From positions 124,001 through 188,000 of the forward strand of contig NZ_LLWE01000014.1 of assembly GCF_001562055.1 (NCBI RefSeq): a DNA stretch of 64,000 nt, written 5' to 3'. Position numbers and translations under genes: made by a program. Each line of letters begins with the position of its first letter. Within the stretch, counting starts at the first letter, position 1. Positions 1 through 8,741 of the stretch are shown piece by piece. The DNA is from Polycladidibacter stylochi (lineage in GTDB: Bacteria; Pseudomonadota; Alphaproteobacteria; Rhizobiales; Stappiaceae). The notes beneath the pieces were generated by a model. That model saw only the letters and a program-made list of their open reading frames with translations, did no database searches and was not told the origin of the DNA.

Positions 1-939
1 ATTCATCTCAGAAAAGTACTATTCATGCGGCCCGAGCACCTGATTGCCCGTACGAATATGGGTAATGCATTGCTTTTATTGGGCTACCTCGATCAAGCCA
101 ACGAAGCCTTTTCTGCTGTTCTGGAAGTCGAGGAAAGCAATAAAAACGCGCTTTATGGCATGGCGAGCCTGCTTTTGCAGTGGGAGCGCTACGACGAGGC
201 CATGTCATTCGCCCGTAAACTGGTGGAATTACTGCCCAAAAGTGCAGCCACCCATTGTTTGATCGCCGACATTGCAATTAAAAAAGCCAATATGGATGTG
301 GCCGTATTGCACTATAGAACTGCGTTGCGACATGACCCCGGTTATGTGCCAGCCCTGCAAGGGGCCGCACACCTGTTACTGTTGCGCAAGCACCCTGAAA
401 AAGCTAGGGAATACTTGGAACAGGGTCTTAGTTTGCAGCCACGTAATGTCTCGCTCATGCAGGAAATAGGCAAATGCTACTTGATGGAAAATCAGGTGGA
501 ACTGGCTGTGCAAATTTTGCAAGAGGCAAATTCGCTCGTACCCGATGATTTTTCGACACTGATACAATTAAGTATTGCAGAGCGCCGCTACGACCATAGC
601 TATGTGTCGGTTGTTCATGCTGCGCAAGCCCTGCGTTTGCAACCCCGCAATAAAGAGGCGGGTAACACGTTAGGGGCTGCGTTGGTTGCAGCCAACGAAC
701 CGGACGCCGCAAGAGCATTGCTGACAGGCGTTGCCAGCGGTGCGTCTATCAGTAATTATGTGAAGGATGTTATTGCTCGCATAGAAGCAAGAGCGTTAGA
801 GGGTTTTGTTAGTCCAAAACACAGTGAGATCCGATCACCCATTGCTATTGAGGATGCAGTGACGGACATGGAGGCTGACCAAAATTTATTAATAAATGAG
901 GACGCAGAAAATGAAAATAACAAAGAGATAAAAAGTTAA
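1..939 (+). CDS. TPR-repeat protein, 5'-truncated by window edge
   Basis: The reading frame is open to the first base of the window. The residues before the ATG at 25 (ending RKVLF) look like the last helix of a TPR unit, so the ATG at 25 is probably internal and the gene starts upstream. The visible part is built of helical repeats of about 34 residues with the TPR pattern (small residue near positions 8 and 20, proline at unit ends, for example LRHDPGYVPAL and LSLQPRNVSLM). The last 40 residues are acidic and low in structure. TPR proteins act as protein-protein scaffolds; a TadD- or assembly-type role is possible but nothing here shows it. No signal peptide can be judged because the start is missing. 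The next gene is a tRNA, so this is the last gene of its unit. Confidence 0.75.
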   Translation: MHLRKVLFMRPEHLIARTNMGNALLLLGYLDQANEAFSAVLEVEESNKNALYGMASLLLQWERYDEAMSFARKLVELLPKSAATHCLIADIAIKKANMDVAVLHYRTALRHDPGYVPALQGAAHLLLLRKHPEKAREYLEQGLSLQPRNVSLMQEIGKCYLMENQVELAVQILQEANSLVPDDFSTLIQLSIAERRYDHSYVSVVHAAQALRLQPRNKEAGNTLGAALVAANEPDAARALLTGVASGASISNYVKDVIARIEARALEGFVSPKHSEIRSPIAIEDAVTDMEADQNLLINEDAENENNKEIKS

Positions 940-1487
940 TTTCTTTTTGAAACAGTTCTCACACACAACGAATACGTTATTTCTTTGAGCTCTACTTAAA
1001 CACTCATCAAACTTGAGATATCCAATTTCTTTTTTGCAAGAAATTGGTTCAATGTGCTTTGCGCCTATTAAAGCACACGAACGAAAACCACTAACTAGTT
1101 ATGTCTTACAAGAACGATAGGCCCTAATTGCTAGCGGAGACATTACGCTGTCCACAATTTATTAGTATCGGTATAATAATATTACAAAACAACCCATTAT
1201 TGGGTAAAAATACCCATATGCAGCAAGGTCATAAAACAGGCTAGCTTCTTCAACCTCAGCTATGAAGGATGTATTTGCTGCACACAAAAAGTACCAATCT
1301 AGGCAGTTCGAAAAAGAAGATTGAATGCGTGCGCTGTGGGAAAAAGACCAAAAAGCTAATTCAACATGACTTTTTTCATATTGCTATTGACGCTCAATTA
1401 TAGGGGATATATAGAGTTTTTTAGGCGGTTAAATGTATAACCTTTTGGGTTTATTTGTAAAACTCTCGCCTAACCTATTGGTTCTAC
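940..1487. other. 548-bp mostly non-coding stretch with two hairpins
   Basis: No convincing long gene. Just downstream of the TPR gene lie two hairpins: 1022-1031 pairs with 1038-1047 (10 bp, perfect, T-rich loop), and 1054-1060 pairs with 1070-1076 (7 bp). The first may be the TPR gene's terminator, although the T-tract sits in the loop and not after the stem. Further on is a 44-codon frame (1269-1403, listed separately) and then the tRNA-Gln promoter region. The base composition is more AT-rich than the flanking genes. Confidence 0.6.
1269..1403 (+). CDS. Possible 44-aa CxxC microprotein or gene remnant
   Basis: A 44-codon ATG-to-TAG frame encodes a strongly basic peptide with one CxxC knuckle (IECVRCGKK, residues 18-26) inside a lysine-rich stretch, followed by a hydrophobic/aromatic tail. 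One CxxC is half of a zinc ribbon, so this could be a remnant of a longer zinc-binding protein or a dimerising microprotein. The Shine-Dalgarno-like AAGG lies directly against the ATG, which is poor spacing, and a stop lies just upstream. It may be chance. I do not recognise it. Confidence 0.2.
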   Translation: MYLLHTKSTNLGSSKKKIECVRCGKKTKKLIQHDFFHIAIDAQL

Positions 1488-1561
1488 TGGGGATTAGTTT
1501 AATGGTAGAACAGCGGACTCTGACTCCGTCAGTCCTGGTTCGAGTCCAGGATCCCCAGCCA
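1488..1561 (+). tRNA. tRNA-Gln (anticodon CTG), CCA encoded
   Basis: Full cloverleaf: acceptor TGGGGAT (1488-1494) pairs with ATCCCCA (1551-1557), G discriminator at 1558, encoded CCA at 1559-1561. The anticodon stem GCGGA/TCCGT encloses loop CTCTGAC with anticodon CTG at 1520-1522, which reads CAG (glutamine). The T-arm GGTTCGAGTCC is canonical, and the body closely resembles other bacterial tRNA-Gln genes, including the weak first pair U1-A72 typical of tRNA-Gln. Confidence 0.96.
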
Positions 1562-1857
1562 ATTTCCTAGTAGAAATCCCTATAATATTCACATGTAGTT
1601 ATTACAATAATCCACCCAACCCCTTACTTATCGTCATGATTTTTTGCCCAATTATTTGCTTAGTAAGCAACAATACTCATTGATAACCCATTTCATGCAA
1701 TCAATATTTGATATGTTGTTGTGGTTTATCTGAGTATTATTCAAGTAATTTTTTAGATAACAACAACTACAAAATTAACCAGCACTAAGAAAACAACAAT
1801 CATTCTCTTACCTAGTGGAACTTGAGTTGGTATTTTTCTTAGAAAATATTTTTAAAT

Positions 1858-2598
1858 ATGGAGACACAATTGACTTCACCTAAATCACTAGTAATAATAA
1901 CAGGTGCCAGCTCTGGCATTGGTGCAGCACTTGCACGTAAATTCAGCCAAGCTGGACATGCACTACTACTTGTTGCAAGACGGGTTGAAAAACTGGAAGC
2001 ATTGCAGCTACCAAACACAATCTGCGTTAAACTGGATATTAATAATAGCGCAGCATTTAAAGAAGCGGTTAAAAAGGCCGAGGCCGTATACGGTCCTACC
2101 CAGTGCTTAATTAATAACGCCGGCGTGATGCTACTCGGTTCGATAGAAACACAAGCCCCTGAAGAGTGGGAGCAAATGTTTAACACCAATGTGCTGGCGG
2201 TACTAAATTGTACACAAGCCGTTGTTGGAGGCATGAAGCAACGCCAATCTGGCACAATTATTAATATTAGCTCTGTTGCTGGCCGTAAAGCACTGCCTAA
2301 TCACGGCGCTTATTGCGGCAGTAAATTTGCTGTTTCGGCAATGAGTGAAAACCTGCGCGAAGAAATGGCACCACATAATGTGCGTGTTGTTAGCATTTGC
2401 CCAGGCGCTACCGAAAGCGAGCTAATCTCTCATACAACGAACCAACAGATCGTTGATGGTTATCAAAGCTGGAAAGATGATATTGGCGGCGCAATGAATG
2501 CAGAAGATATTGCCAATACCGCGCATTTTATATTCTCCCAACCCGAGAATGTGTGTATTCGTGAAGTTGTGATTGCACCAACAAAACAAGAACCTTAA
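1858..2598 (+). CDS. Classical short-chain dehydrogenase/reductase
   Basis: A 246-aa single-domain SDR, NAD(P)H-dependent and cytosolic. Seen: the cofactor loop TGASSGIG (residues 15-22), NNAG (86-89), and the catalytic set Ser138/139, Tyr152 and Lys156 (YCGSK). The arginine pair after beta-2 (VARR, 39-42) suggests NADP preference. Overall pattern is that of the YdfG-like 3-hydroxy acid/serine dehydrogenase group, but the substrate cannot be read from sequence. Start is uncertain: the ATG at 1858 has no good ribosome-binding site, whereas GGAG at 1860-1863 is well placed for an in-frame TTG at 1870, which would give an N-terminus of normal SDR length. The gene stands alone between the tRNA and a convergent epimerase gene. 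Confidence 0.9.
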   Translation: METQLTSPKSLVIITGASSGIGAALARKFSQAGHALLLVARRVEKLEALQLPNTICVKLDINNSAAFKEAVKKAEAVYGPTQCLINNAGVMLLGSIETQAPEEWEQMFNTNVLAVLNCTQAVVGGMKQRQSGTIINISSVAGRKALPNHGAYCGSKFAVSAMSENLREEMAPHNVRVVSICPGATESELISHTTNQQIVDGYQSWKDDIGGAMNAEDIANTAHFIFSQPENVCIREVVIAPTKQEP

Positions 2599-2600
2599 TT

Positions 2601-2640
2601 GAAAAAGCAGCTCGACTTTGTATTGATTTAGTCGAGCTGC
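2601..2640 (-). terminator. Intrinsic terminator of the epimerase gene
   Basis: A perfect 10-bp stem (GCAGCTCGAC at 2607-2616 with GTCGAGCTGC at 2631-2640) is followed on the minus strand by a run of five T. It lies 78 bp past the epimerase stop. It also lies 8 bp past the plus-strand SDR stop but has no T-tract in that direction. Confidence 0.8.
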
Positions 2641-2718
2641 GCTTATTCGCTGTATCCACCATAACGCCCTATTTGGCATTAAACGTTCTATTTTAGCTAT
2701 ATTTTTTAATCGTTTGAA

Positions 2719-3711
2719 TTATGCAGTTTCGAGTTGCTGTTGCTTAGAGTTGCTCATGACTTGCGCTAAAATCCATCCATATGTTTCAATCAGCCCATCA
2801 TACAGAGGCATTGCGGGTGACCAGCCGAGTTTTTGTTGAATAAGCCGGTTATCGGAATTTCGCCCACGAACCCCTAGTGGTCCATCAATATGATTAACCG
2901 AGAATTGCTTGTTAGAGATTTTTGCGACCATTGCAACCAGCTGATTGATCGAGACCATTTCATCTGAGCCTATATTAACCGGCCCTGCAAAGCTTGAAGA
3001 GCGCATCAGACGAATAGTCCCTTCCAAGCATTCATTGATATATAAAAATGAACGGGTTTGCGAGCCATCCCCCCAAATTTCGATGGCATCTCCTTCATTG
3101 ACCATAGCAACTTTGCGGCAAATTGCAGCCGGCGCTTTTTCTTTCCCACCTGCCCACGTCCCTTCTGGGCCGAAAATATTGTGGTAACGGGCTACGCGGC
3201 AATGCATGTTATAGTTGCGGTTGAATGCTAAATAGAGCCGTTCTGAAAACAGCTTTTCCCAGCCATACTCGCTATCTGGTGCTGCGGGGTAAGCGCTATC
3301 TTCTGCACAGTTGGGGTTTTGCGGGTCTAACTGGTTGTGCTCGGGATACATGCATGCTGAGGATGAGTAGAAAACATGCTTTATGTTACGTTTCAGGCAG
3401 GCCTCTAACATATTGAGGTTTATCAATGCCGAGTTGTGCATAATATCGGCATCATGCTCACCGGTGAAAATATAGCCTGCACCGCCCATATCGGCTGCGA
3501 GCTGGTACACCTCGTCGAAATGACAGTCGACTATTGAGCGACAAAAGTCCTGGTCACGCAAGTCGCCCAGCGCGAAATCATCGGCATGAGTTTGGGCATG
3601 CTCGTGAAACTTCAAATCCACGCCACGCACCCAAAAGCCCTCACGCTTTAAGCGCTTCACCAAGTGGCCACCAATAAACCCGCCTGCCCCGCAAACCAAT
3701 GCCCTTTTCAT
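2719..3711 (-). CDS. GDP-mannose 3,5-epimerase homologue (extended SDR)
   Basis: A 330-aa NAD-dependent sugar-nucleotide epimerase. Seen: Rossmann loop GAGGFIG (8-14), YQLAADMGG (69-77), YxxxK dyad Tyr149/Lys153. It carries the family-specific blocks of GDP-mannose 3,5-epimerase: SSACMYPE with Cys120, and GGKEKAPAAICRK with Lys192. In the plant enzyme the equivalent Cys and Lys are the acid/base pair for double epimerisation to GDP-L-galactose/GDP-L-gulose. Other matching blocks are WGDGSQTRSF, VNIGSDEMVS and GVRGRNSDN. ATG at 3711 is chosen because the Rossmann strand follows at once; the longer frame from 3786 adds 25 non-family residues. No polysaccharide genes are adjacent, so the pathway is open. 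Alternative: another NDP-hexose epimerase, but the block match argues against it. Confidence 0.88.
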   Translation of the reverse strand: MKRALVCGAGGFIGGHLVKRLKREGFWVRGVDLKFHEHAQTHADDFALGDLRDQDFCRSIVDCHFDEVYQLAADMGGAGYIFTGEHDADIMHNSALINLNMLEACLKRNIKHVFYSSSACMYPEHNQLDPQNPNCAEDSAYPAAPDSEYGWEKLFSERLYLAFNRNYNMHCRVARYHNIFGPEGTWAGGKEKAPAAICRKVAMVNEGDAIEIWGDGSQTRSFLYINECLEGTIRLMRSSSFAGPVNIGSDEMVSINQLVAMVAKISNKQFSVNHIDGPLGVRGRNSDNRLIQQKLGWSPAMPLYDGLIETYGWILAQVMSNSKQQQLETA

Positions 3712-3876
3712 GATCTCAACCCCAATTATTGCATTCTCGTTTGTCGTCTTGGGTAACTCAGCGGTGCTGGAGCGACAATTCTGCAATTATGGATATGCGT
3801 TTTTAATCAGGTAGAATAGATAGGGTTCTTTTTGATGGGTCGTTCGCGGTTATGATTAGCTTTACGTCGGATTTTA

Positions 3877-4194
3877 CTATTTACCAATCGCCCATTTGGA
3901 ACCCAGTGCATCGATGGCAACGCAACTGGCAGCGTCTGCAGAGCCAAACAGGAAGCATTTAACCATAACGGCCGTATGCAATTGTTGGCGGAGTTTCATT
4001 TTTGTGTTAGCCGGATGCATAAGTGCTATTTGCGTTATTCCCGTGTTGCTATGTATGTTGAGCGTAGATTTGCTGACCACTTCCGCACGCCCTGAAATTT
4101 GCTCTAACTTCGGCATGGCCAATTCACTGGCTTTTAAACTCGTAAACGGGATTAGCAGACAAGTTACTAGAGCTAATTTTGATAATATTTGCAT
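3877..4194 (-). CDS. Small exported protein, weakly SNase-like
   Basis: A 105-aa protein with a clear signal peptide (basic start, hydrophobic residues 5-17, likely cleavage after about residue 22) and therefore probably periplasmic. Start ATG at 4194 is supported by AGGAAGGA four bases upstream. The mature part (SGRAEVVSKSTLNIHSNTG, later VKCFLFGSADAASCVA) faintly resembles the first strands of staphylococcal-nuclease-like secreted domains, but the catalytic Asp/Arg/Glu set is not visible, so nuclease activity is not claimed. Two cysteines could form a disulfide. A plus-strand frame overlapping it has no ribosome-binding site and is rejected. Function unknown. Confidence 0.65.
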   Translation of the reverse strand: MQILSKLALVTCLLIPFTSLKASELAMPKLEQISGRAEVVSKSTLNIHSNTGITQIALMHPANTKMKLRQQLHTAVMVKCFLFGSADAASCVAIDALGSKWAIGK

Positions 4195-4220
4195 TGTCCT
4201 TCCTCATGTGTAAGAGGACA
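4195..4220 (-). promoter_or_regulatory. Leader hairpin covering the ribosome-binding site
   Basis: TGTCCT/AGGACA (4195-4200 and 4215-4220) form a 6-bp inverted repeat, and on the minus-strand transcript its 3' arm overlaps the AGGAAGGA ribosome-binding site of the small exported protein. A second pairing CCTC/GAGG inside the loop is possible. Translation could be tuned by opening of this stem; not folded computationally. Confidence 0.3.
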
Positions 4221-4334
4221 GCATAACACATTTTAGCGCAATTATTGCGCTTTATTACATTTTGATGACACTCACAATTATTTTGGCTAATAAATACCAG
4301 TGAATTACCATTGTATTCTAAATATATACTAGAT

Positions 4335-4380
4335 AAAAAATGGCTTAACTTGATCTACTCTAGGTAAAACAAGTTAAGCC
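4335..4380 (-). terminator. Intrinsic terminator of the first RND operon
   Basis: Perfect 11-bp stem (GGCTTAACTTG at 4342-4352 with its complement at 4370-4380), 17-nt loop, followed on the minus strand by ATTTTTT. It lies about 70 bp beyond the stop of the RND pump gene. Confidence 0.85.
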
Positions 4381-4451
4381 AAACGATAAAATAGTAGGAA
4401 ACTTTCGCGACCTCAATTCGTTAGTCCCTCGGCTTCCTCATGATTATGTAA

Positions 4452-7400
4452 TTACTTCGGCGCGGATAAGGGGGCCAACAACATATAAATAACCGGTGTT
4501 ACAAACATGGTTGCCAATGTTGCAAAACCCAAACCACCCACAATAACCCAACCCAGCTGCTCGCGCGCTTCTGCTCCGGCACCAAAAGCCAAAACCAGCG
4601 GCACAGCACCAAGCACCGTTGAAATTACGGTCATAGCAACAGGGCGCAGCCGTATTAAACTGGCATTTAATATGGCCTCTTTTACTTCCATGCCCTGTGC
4701 CTTTAAAGCATTGGCAAACTCGACGATCAATATGCCATTTTTCGCCATAAGGCCGACAAGTAGTATGATGCCGATCTGACTATAAACATTCATGGAACCT
4801 GCGGTCAGGTGCATGGCAATAAACGCCGATGCAATTCCAAAGGGCACGGTTAGCAAGATAACAATTGCGCTCATAAAGCTTTCGAATTGCGCTGCAAGCA
4901 CCAAAAACACAACAAGAATTGCGAAGGCAAATGTAAGTAAGACACTTGAATTGGTTTCTTGCAGAACTGCAGCATCACTTAAAAGAGTAACGTTCAAATC
5001 ATGGGGCAGAACTTCTTTAGCAATTTGTTGAAGATCGGTAATTGCCTGTGCCAAGTGATAGTTATCTGACAAACTTACGGTCACCGGAACAGCCCTGGAC
5101 TGCCCTTCGCGGGGCAATGAAGGGGCAACCGCTTCTTCTTCGATACTCATGAGCGTTGAGAGCGGTAGCATTTGGCCTTGGGGGGATTTAATAAACAAAT
5201 TCTCCAAGTCACGCGTGGAGCGAAGGGGGGCACCACCCGCCTCAATGACAATTGGCAGGCCGTCATCGTTTACAAAGAGCTCAGCCACATCCGAGCCGTC
5301 CAATAGCATTCGCAGGCTAGAGGTTACCATATCTGCCGATAGGCCCAAATCGCTCGCGCGTTCGCGGTCCACATGCAGTAATAATTGCGGCTGTGTGGTT
5401 TCGAACGATATGCGAGCCGCACCGATTTTATCTCCCAAACGGTTTTTCATAGCAGCAACCAACTGCTCAGCACCATCTGCAATGTGCTTATAATTGCTGC
5501 CCGTCACCGCAAAGCTCAGCCCCTGCCCCGCTCCACGTATGCCCAGTGTATTGGTTTGGAAAATAAACACTTTCGTACCGACCAAGCCTTTGAGCTTGGC
5601 TCTAATATCGTTGGCTATTTCCTGCTGCGAACGTTCACGCTCTCCCCATGGGGATAATGGCATAATCATAAAGCCCGAGTTGAGAGAACCGCCCGTTCCG
5701 ATGATTGTCAGCAGGCTTTGCGCTTCGCCGCTTTCAATTACGGGTGCTATGATGCTTTCTATTTGTGTGATTTTATCGCGCGTATAATCAAGTGATACCC
5801 CTTGCGGGGCTATTATGCGCATTAACAAGAGCGCCCTGTCTTCTTTCGGCGTTAACTCGCTCGGCAAGCGGTTGTATTCAAAGCCGCCCCACATGCAAAA
5901 CAATAGTGAAACCAACAGGACCGTTTTGGGCCGCCCCAAACTGGTGCGCAACACTTTATGATATGCAGCTGCGAGAGCTTCCCCTAAACGCACCAAAAAT
6001 GGCGTCGTTGATTGCGCCGCATTCTCAGCGGTGGTTTCATCCTCCGTTTTTGAAGCTTTTTCATTGCACAAAAAACGGGCGGCAAGCATGGGGGCCAATG
6101 TCAAGGCGACGAATGAAGAGAGAACCATACATATGGCCAGGACAAAGCCAAACTCTGAAAACAGCTTTCCCACACTACCCGGTAGAAATGAAATGGGCAG
6201 AAATACTGCAACCAGTGTGGCCGTTGTGGTTATGACCGCAAAAAACACCTCGCGCGTACCAACGATTGCAGCATGAAAGCCTTTATCTCCTCTTTGTACC
6301 CTCTTGCTAATGTTTTCCAAAACCACAATTGAATCATCCACCACCATGCCGGTGGCCAATAGCAAAGCCAGTAGTGTGAGAACGTTAATTGAAAAACCCA
6401 TGAGCCAAAGGCCGGTAATGGAGCCAACAAGGGCCAACGGGACGGTTAAGGCCGGAATAAGTGTGAGCTTTAAGGACCTTAAGAAAAGCAGTATGATGGC
6501 AACAACAATTATTGTTGAAAGTATGATGCTTTTCACAACCTCGCTTAGCGCACCAGAAATAAACAATGCATCATCACTGGTAATTTGTAATTTCAAGTGC
6601 GCCGGCATTTGCCGGTTTAGCTGATCTATTGCCTTGCGAACGCCCTTTGATATATCGAGTGTGTTTGAGCCAGCACTGCGAATAACCCCTAAAGATATGG
6701 CCGTATTGCCATTTATAAACGCACCTGATGTTGCTCTTCTAGGTTCTTTGGTCACCAATGCAATATCTGCAATTTTGGTGTTTCTATCGAGTTGTACTGC
6801 CGCTATTTCGGTTGCTGTTTGCACGTCCGAGCGCGCACGAACATACAAATCCTGCGTTGATGTGGTGAGTGAACCGGCCGAAGTATCGGCTGTTAACTGA
6901 ACGAGCGCCGCACGCAATTGTGGTAAAGTAATGCCGCGCGATGCCATAGCCTGCAAATCGACCGCAACTTTAAAAACCGGCTCGCGCTTACCGTATTCGG
7001 AAATCGAGGCCACACCGTCAACAGCTGTCAGGCGGTCTATGACCACATCGTCAACATAGTGAGATAGTTGCTCGATGGACCACTTGCTTGAGGTTATTAC
7101 CGCCCGCAGCACCGGGTCGGCGTCAGCATCGGCTTTTACAACGGTTGGTGCCTCGACATCATCGGGCAATCGGCGCTCAACCGAGCTGACGGCATCGCGT
7201 ACATCATTTGCGGCATCTGAAAGCAGTATATCTTCGCTAAATTCAACAGTTATGCGCGAGCGGCCATAGCGAGAAGAGGAAGAAATATTGCGAATACCGG
7301 AGATTCTGGCAATCGCCTTTTCTATTGTGCTGGTTACTTCTGCATCAATAACTTCTGGAGGTGCGCCCTTGTAAACCGTCGTTATCGAAATAACGGGTTT

Positions 7401-7544
7401 ATCGACATTGGGCATTTCCCTCACCTCAACGCCCATTAAAGCAGCGATACCGGCCGTTAATACCAATAGGTTCAGCACAATTGTCAGGACCGGGCGGCGA
7501 ATGCATATTTCCGAGAGGGAATGATTTTGATGATGGGAAGGCAT
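4452..7544 (-). CDS. RND efflux pump permease (HAE1 family)
   Basis: A 1030-aa inner-membrane pump of the AcrB/MexB type, driven by proton influx. Seen: N-terminal TM1 (about 20-38), large periplasmic loop, TM2-TM6 cluster starting near 335, TM4 with the proton-relay pair Asp403-Asp404 (GMVVDDSIVVLEN), a second periplasmic loop, and a C-terminal TM bundle ending near the C-terminus. The length is normal for the family. It begins on the last base of the upstream adaptor gene, so the two are translationally coupled. No outer-membrane channel gene follows, so a TolC elsewhere is presumably shared. Substrates cannot be read from sequence; the DD pair fits hydrophobe/drug pumps better than metal pumps. 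Confidence 0.93.
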   Translation of the reverse strand: MPSHHQNHSLSEICIRRPVLTIVLNLLVLTAGIAALMGVEVREMPNVDKPVISITTVYKGAPPEVIDAEVTSTIEKAIARISGIRNISSSSRYGRSRITVEFSEDILLSDAANDVRDAVSSVERRLPDDVEAPTVVKADADADPVLRAVITSSKWSIEQLSHYVDDVVIDRLTAVDGVASISEYGKREPVFKVAVDLQAMASRGITLPQLRAALVQLTADTSAGSLTTSTQDLYVRARSDVQTATEIAAVQLDRNTKIADIALVTKEPRRATSGAFINGNTAISLGVIRSAGSNTLDISKGVRKAIDQLNRQMPAHLKLQITSDDALFISGALSEVVKSIILSTIIVVAIILLFLRSLKLTLIPALTVPLALVGSITGLWLMGFSINVLTLLALLLATGMVVDDSIVVLENISKRVQRGDKGFHAAIVGTREVFFAVITTTATLVAVFLPISFLPGSVGKLFSEFGFVLAICMVLSSFVALTLAPMLAARFLCNEKASKTEDETTAENAAQSTTPFLVRLGEALAAAYHKVLRTSLGRPKTVLLVSLLFCMWGGFEYNRLPSELTPKEDRALLLMRIIAPQGVSLDYTRDKITQIESIIAPVIESGEAQSLLTIIGTGGSLNSGFMIMPLSPWGERERSQQEIANDIRAKLKGLVGTKVFIFQTNTLGIRGAGQGLSFAVTGSNYKHIADGAEQLVAAMKNRLGDKIGAARISFETTQPQLLLHVDRERASDLGLSADMVTSSLRMLLDGSDVAELFVNDDGLPIVIEAGGAPLRSTRDLENLFIKSPQGQMLPLSTLMSIEEEAVAPSLPREGQSRAVPVTVSLSDNYHLAQAITDLQQIAKEVLPHDLNVTLLSDAAVLQETNSSVLLTFAFAILVVFLVLAAQFESFMSAIVILLTVPFGIASAFIAMHLTAGSMNVYSQIGIILLVGLMAKNGILIVEFANALKAQGMEVKEAILNASLIRLRPVAMTVISTVLGAVPLVLAFGAGAEAREQLGWVIVGGLGFATLATMFVTPVIYMLLAPLSAPK

Positions 7545-8698
7545 CAGGTATTGCCTCCCCGCGCTTTAGAAGGCATTTCAGGGTTTAACTGAGCACTGTT
7601 TTGCACCTTAACCGCAATGCCTTTACGCAGTGTTCTTGAGGTTTCCGCAATCACTGTGTCGCCAACGGACAAGTCGCCTTTTACCAAGATGGCCTCGGGG
7701 CTGCGCTCAATTATCACAAGATCAACCCGCTTCACGCGATTATTATCTAAAACCCAAACGTAGGATCCCTTGCGGTCCCATTTTAAGGATACTGGCGGAA
7801 TTGACGGATAGTCTTGGCCTTGCAGCTGCACCTTCACTTCAAACGCCATGCCGGATTTTAGTTTATCTTGAACATTTTCGGTTGTGGCCCGCATGGTGAG
7901 TGTACGCGTAAGCGGGTCCACCCGGTTTTCAATTGCGCTTACAACACCTATAAAATTCTCACCGGGCAAAACACGGGTTTGCAGGTGAACCTCATCGCCC
8001 AGTTTTACTTTACCGGCAAACCTTTCGGGAACAACAAACTCAACGCTGATTTGCGAGCGATCATCAAGGCCGACAATGCGCCGCTGCGTGGTAATGTAAT
8101 CACCAATATCAACTTGATATATCCCCAAAATACCGGCAAATGGAGCCCGTATTTGACGCCGGTCCAACAGTAACTTTGCGTCTTTTAAATCAATACTTGA
8201 GGTTTTGAGCTGGTTTTGAGCTGTTTCCAGCTGAACTTCTGAAATGGTTTTGCTGGTTCGCAGTTTTTCAAAACGAGCCAGTTGGTTTTGGGCTTGCTCA
8301 AGATTTACTTGTGCCCGCTCAACAGCCAGTTGTTCGTCATCGGCATCCAGCGCTATTAAAACATCACCCGCCTTTACCCTGTCGCCCGCTTTAAAGGGCA
8401 GTTTGGTAATACGCCCTGTCGCTTCCGCATAGATATCAATGGTTTTTATCGCACGCCCTGTACCAATTGCACGTACAAACTTGTCCGTTACACCTTGCTT
8501 GACAAGCGCCGCCTTAACAAGAACAGCGGGCGCAGCCCTCTTTTGCGCTGAGCGCGCGCCAGCCATTTGATTTTTGGCGGTACTTGCCGTTGTTTCTACG
8601 GTGCTATTTCCTAGCCAGCCCCTGTTACTTCCATAAAGCACACCAAGTGCCAATACTATTGCGATGCCGAATGCCAGCCAGTACTTGCTGTTCTTCAT
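7544..8698 (-). CDS. RND efflux periplasmic adaptor (membrane fusion protein)
   Basis: About 384 aa. Seen: uncleaved or signal-anchor N-terminal helix (about 6-25), a lipoyl half-motif (AEATGRITKLPFKAGDRVKAGD), an alpha-helical hairpin rich in Q/L/E (about 120-175), the second lipoyl half (IRAPFAGILG), then beta-barrel and membrane-proximal domains. It bridges the RND pump and an outer-membrane channel. Two starts are possible, ATG 8704 and ATG 8698; the GGGGGAG sequence sits one base before the first and seven before the second, so 8698 is preferred. First gene of the adaptor-pump operon. There is no regulator next to it; the adjacent upstream gene is an L,D-transpeptidase on the same strand. 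Confidence 0.92.
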   Translation of the reverse strand: MKNSKYWLAFGIAIVLALGVLYGSNRGWLGNSTVETTASTAKNQMAGARSAQKRAAPAVLVKAALVKQGVTDKFVRAIGTGRAIKTIDIYAEATGRITKLPFKAGDRVKAGDVLIALDADDEQLAVERAQVNLEQAQNQLARFEKLRTSKTISEVQLETAQNQLKTSSIDLKDAKLLLDRRQIRAPFAGILGIYQVDIGDYITTQRRIVGLDDRSQISVEFVVPERFAGKVKLGDEVHLQTRVLPGENFIGVVSAIENRVDPLTRTLTMRATTENVQDKLKSGMAFEVKVQLQGQDYPSIPPVSLKWDRKGSYVWVLDNNRVKRVDLVIIERSPEAILVKGDLSVGDTVIAETSRTLRKGIAVKVQNSAQLNPEMPSKARGGNT

Positions 8699-8741
8699 TT
8701 GCATGCTCCCCCCATTTTCTTTGCTTATTATATTAGGAAGC

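Noticed and set aside
1191-1217. ACCCATTATTGGGT and ACCCATATG near-palindromes before tRNA-Gln
   Set aside because: Short AT-rich dyads of this size are expected by chance in such a spacer; no link to a promoter was seen.
3896-4213. A 105-codon plus-strand frame over the small exported protein
   Set aside because: No ribosome-binding site, whereas the minus strand has a signal peptide and AGGAAGGA at correct spacing.
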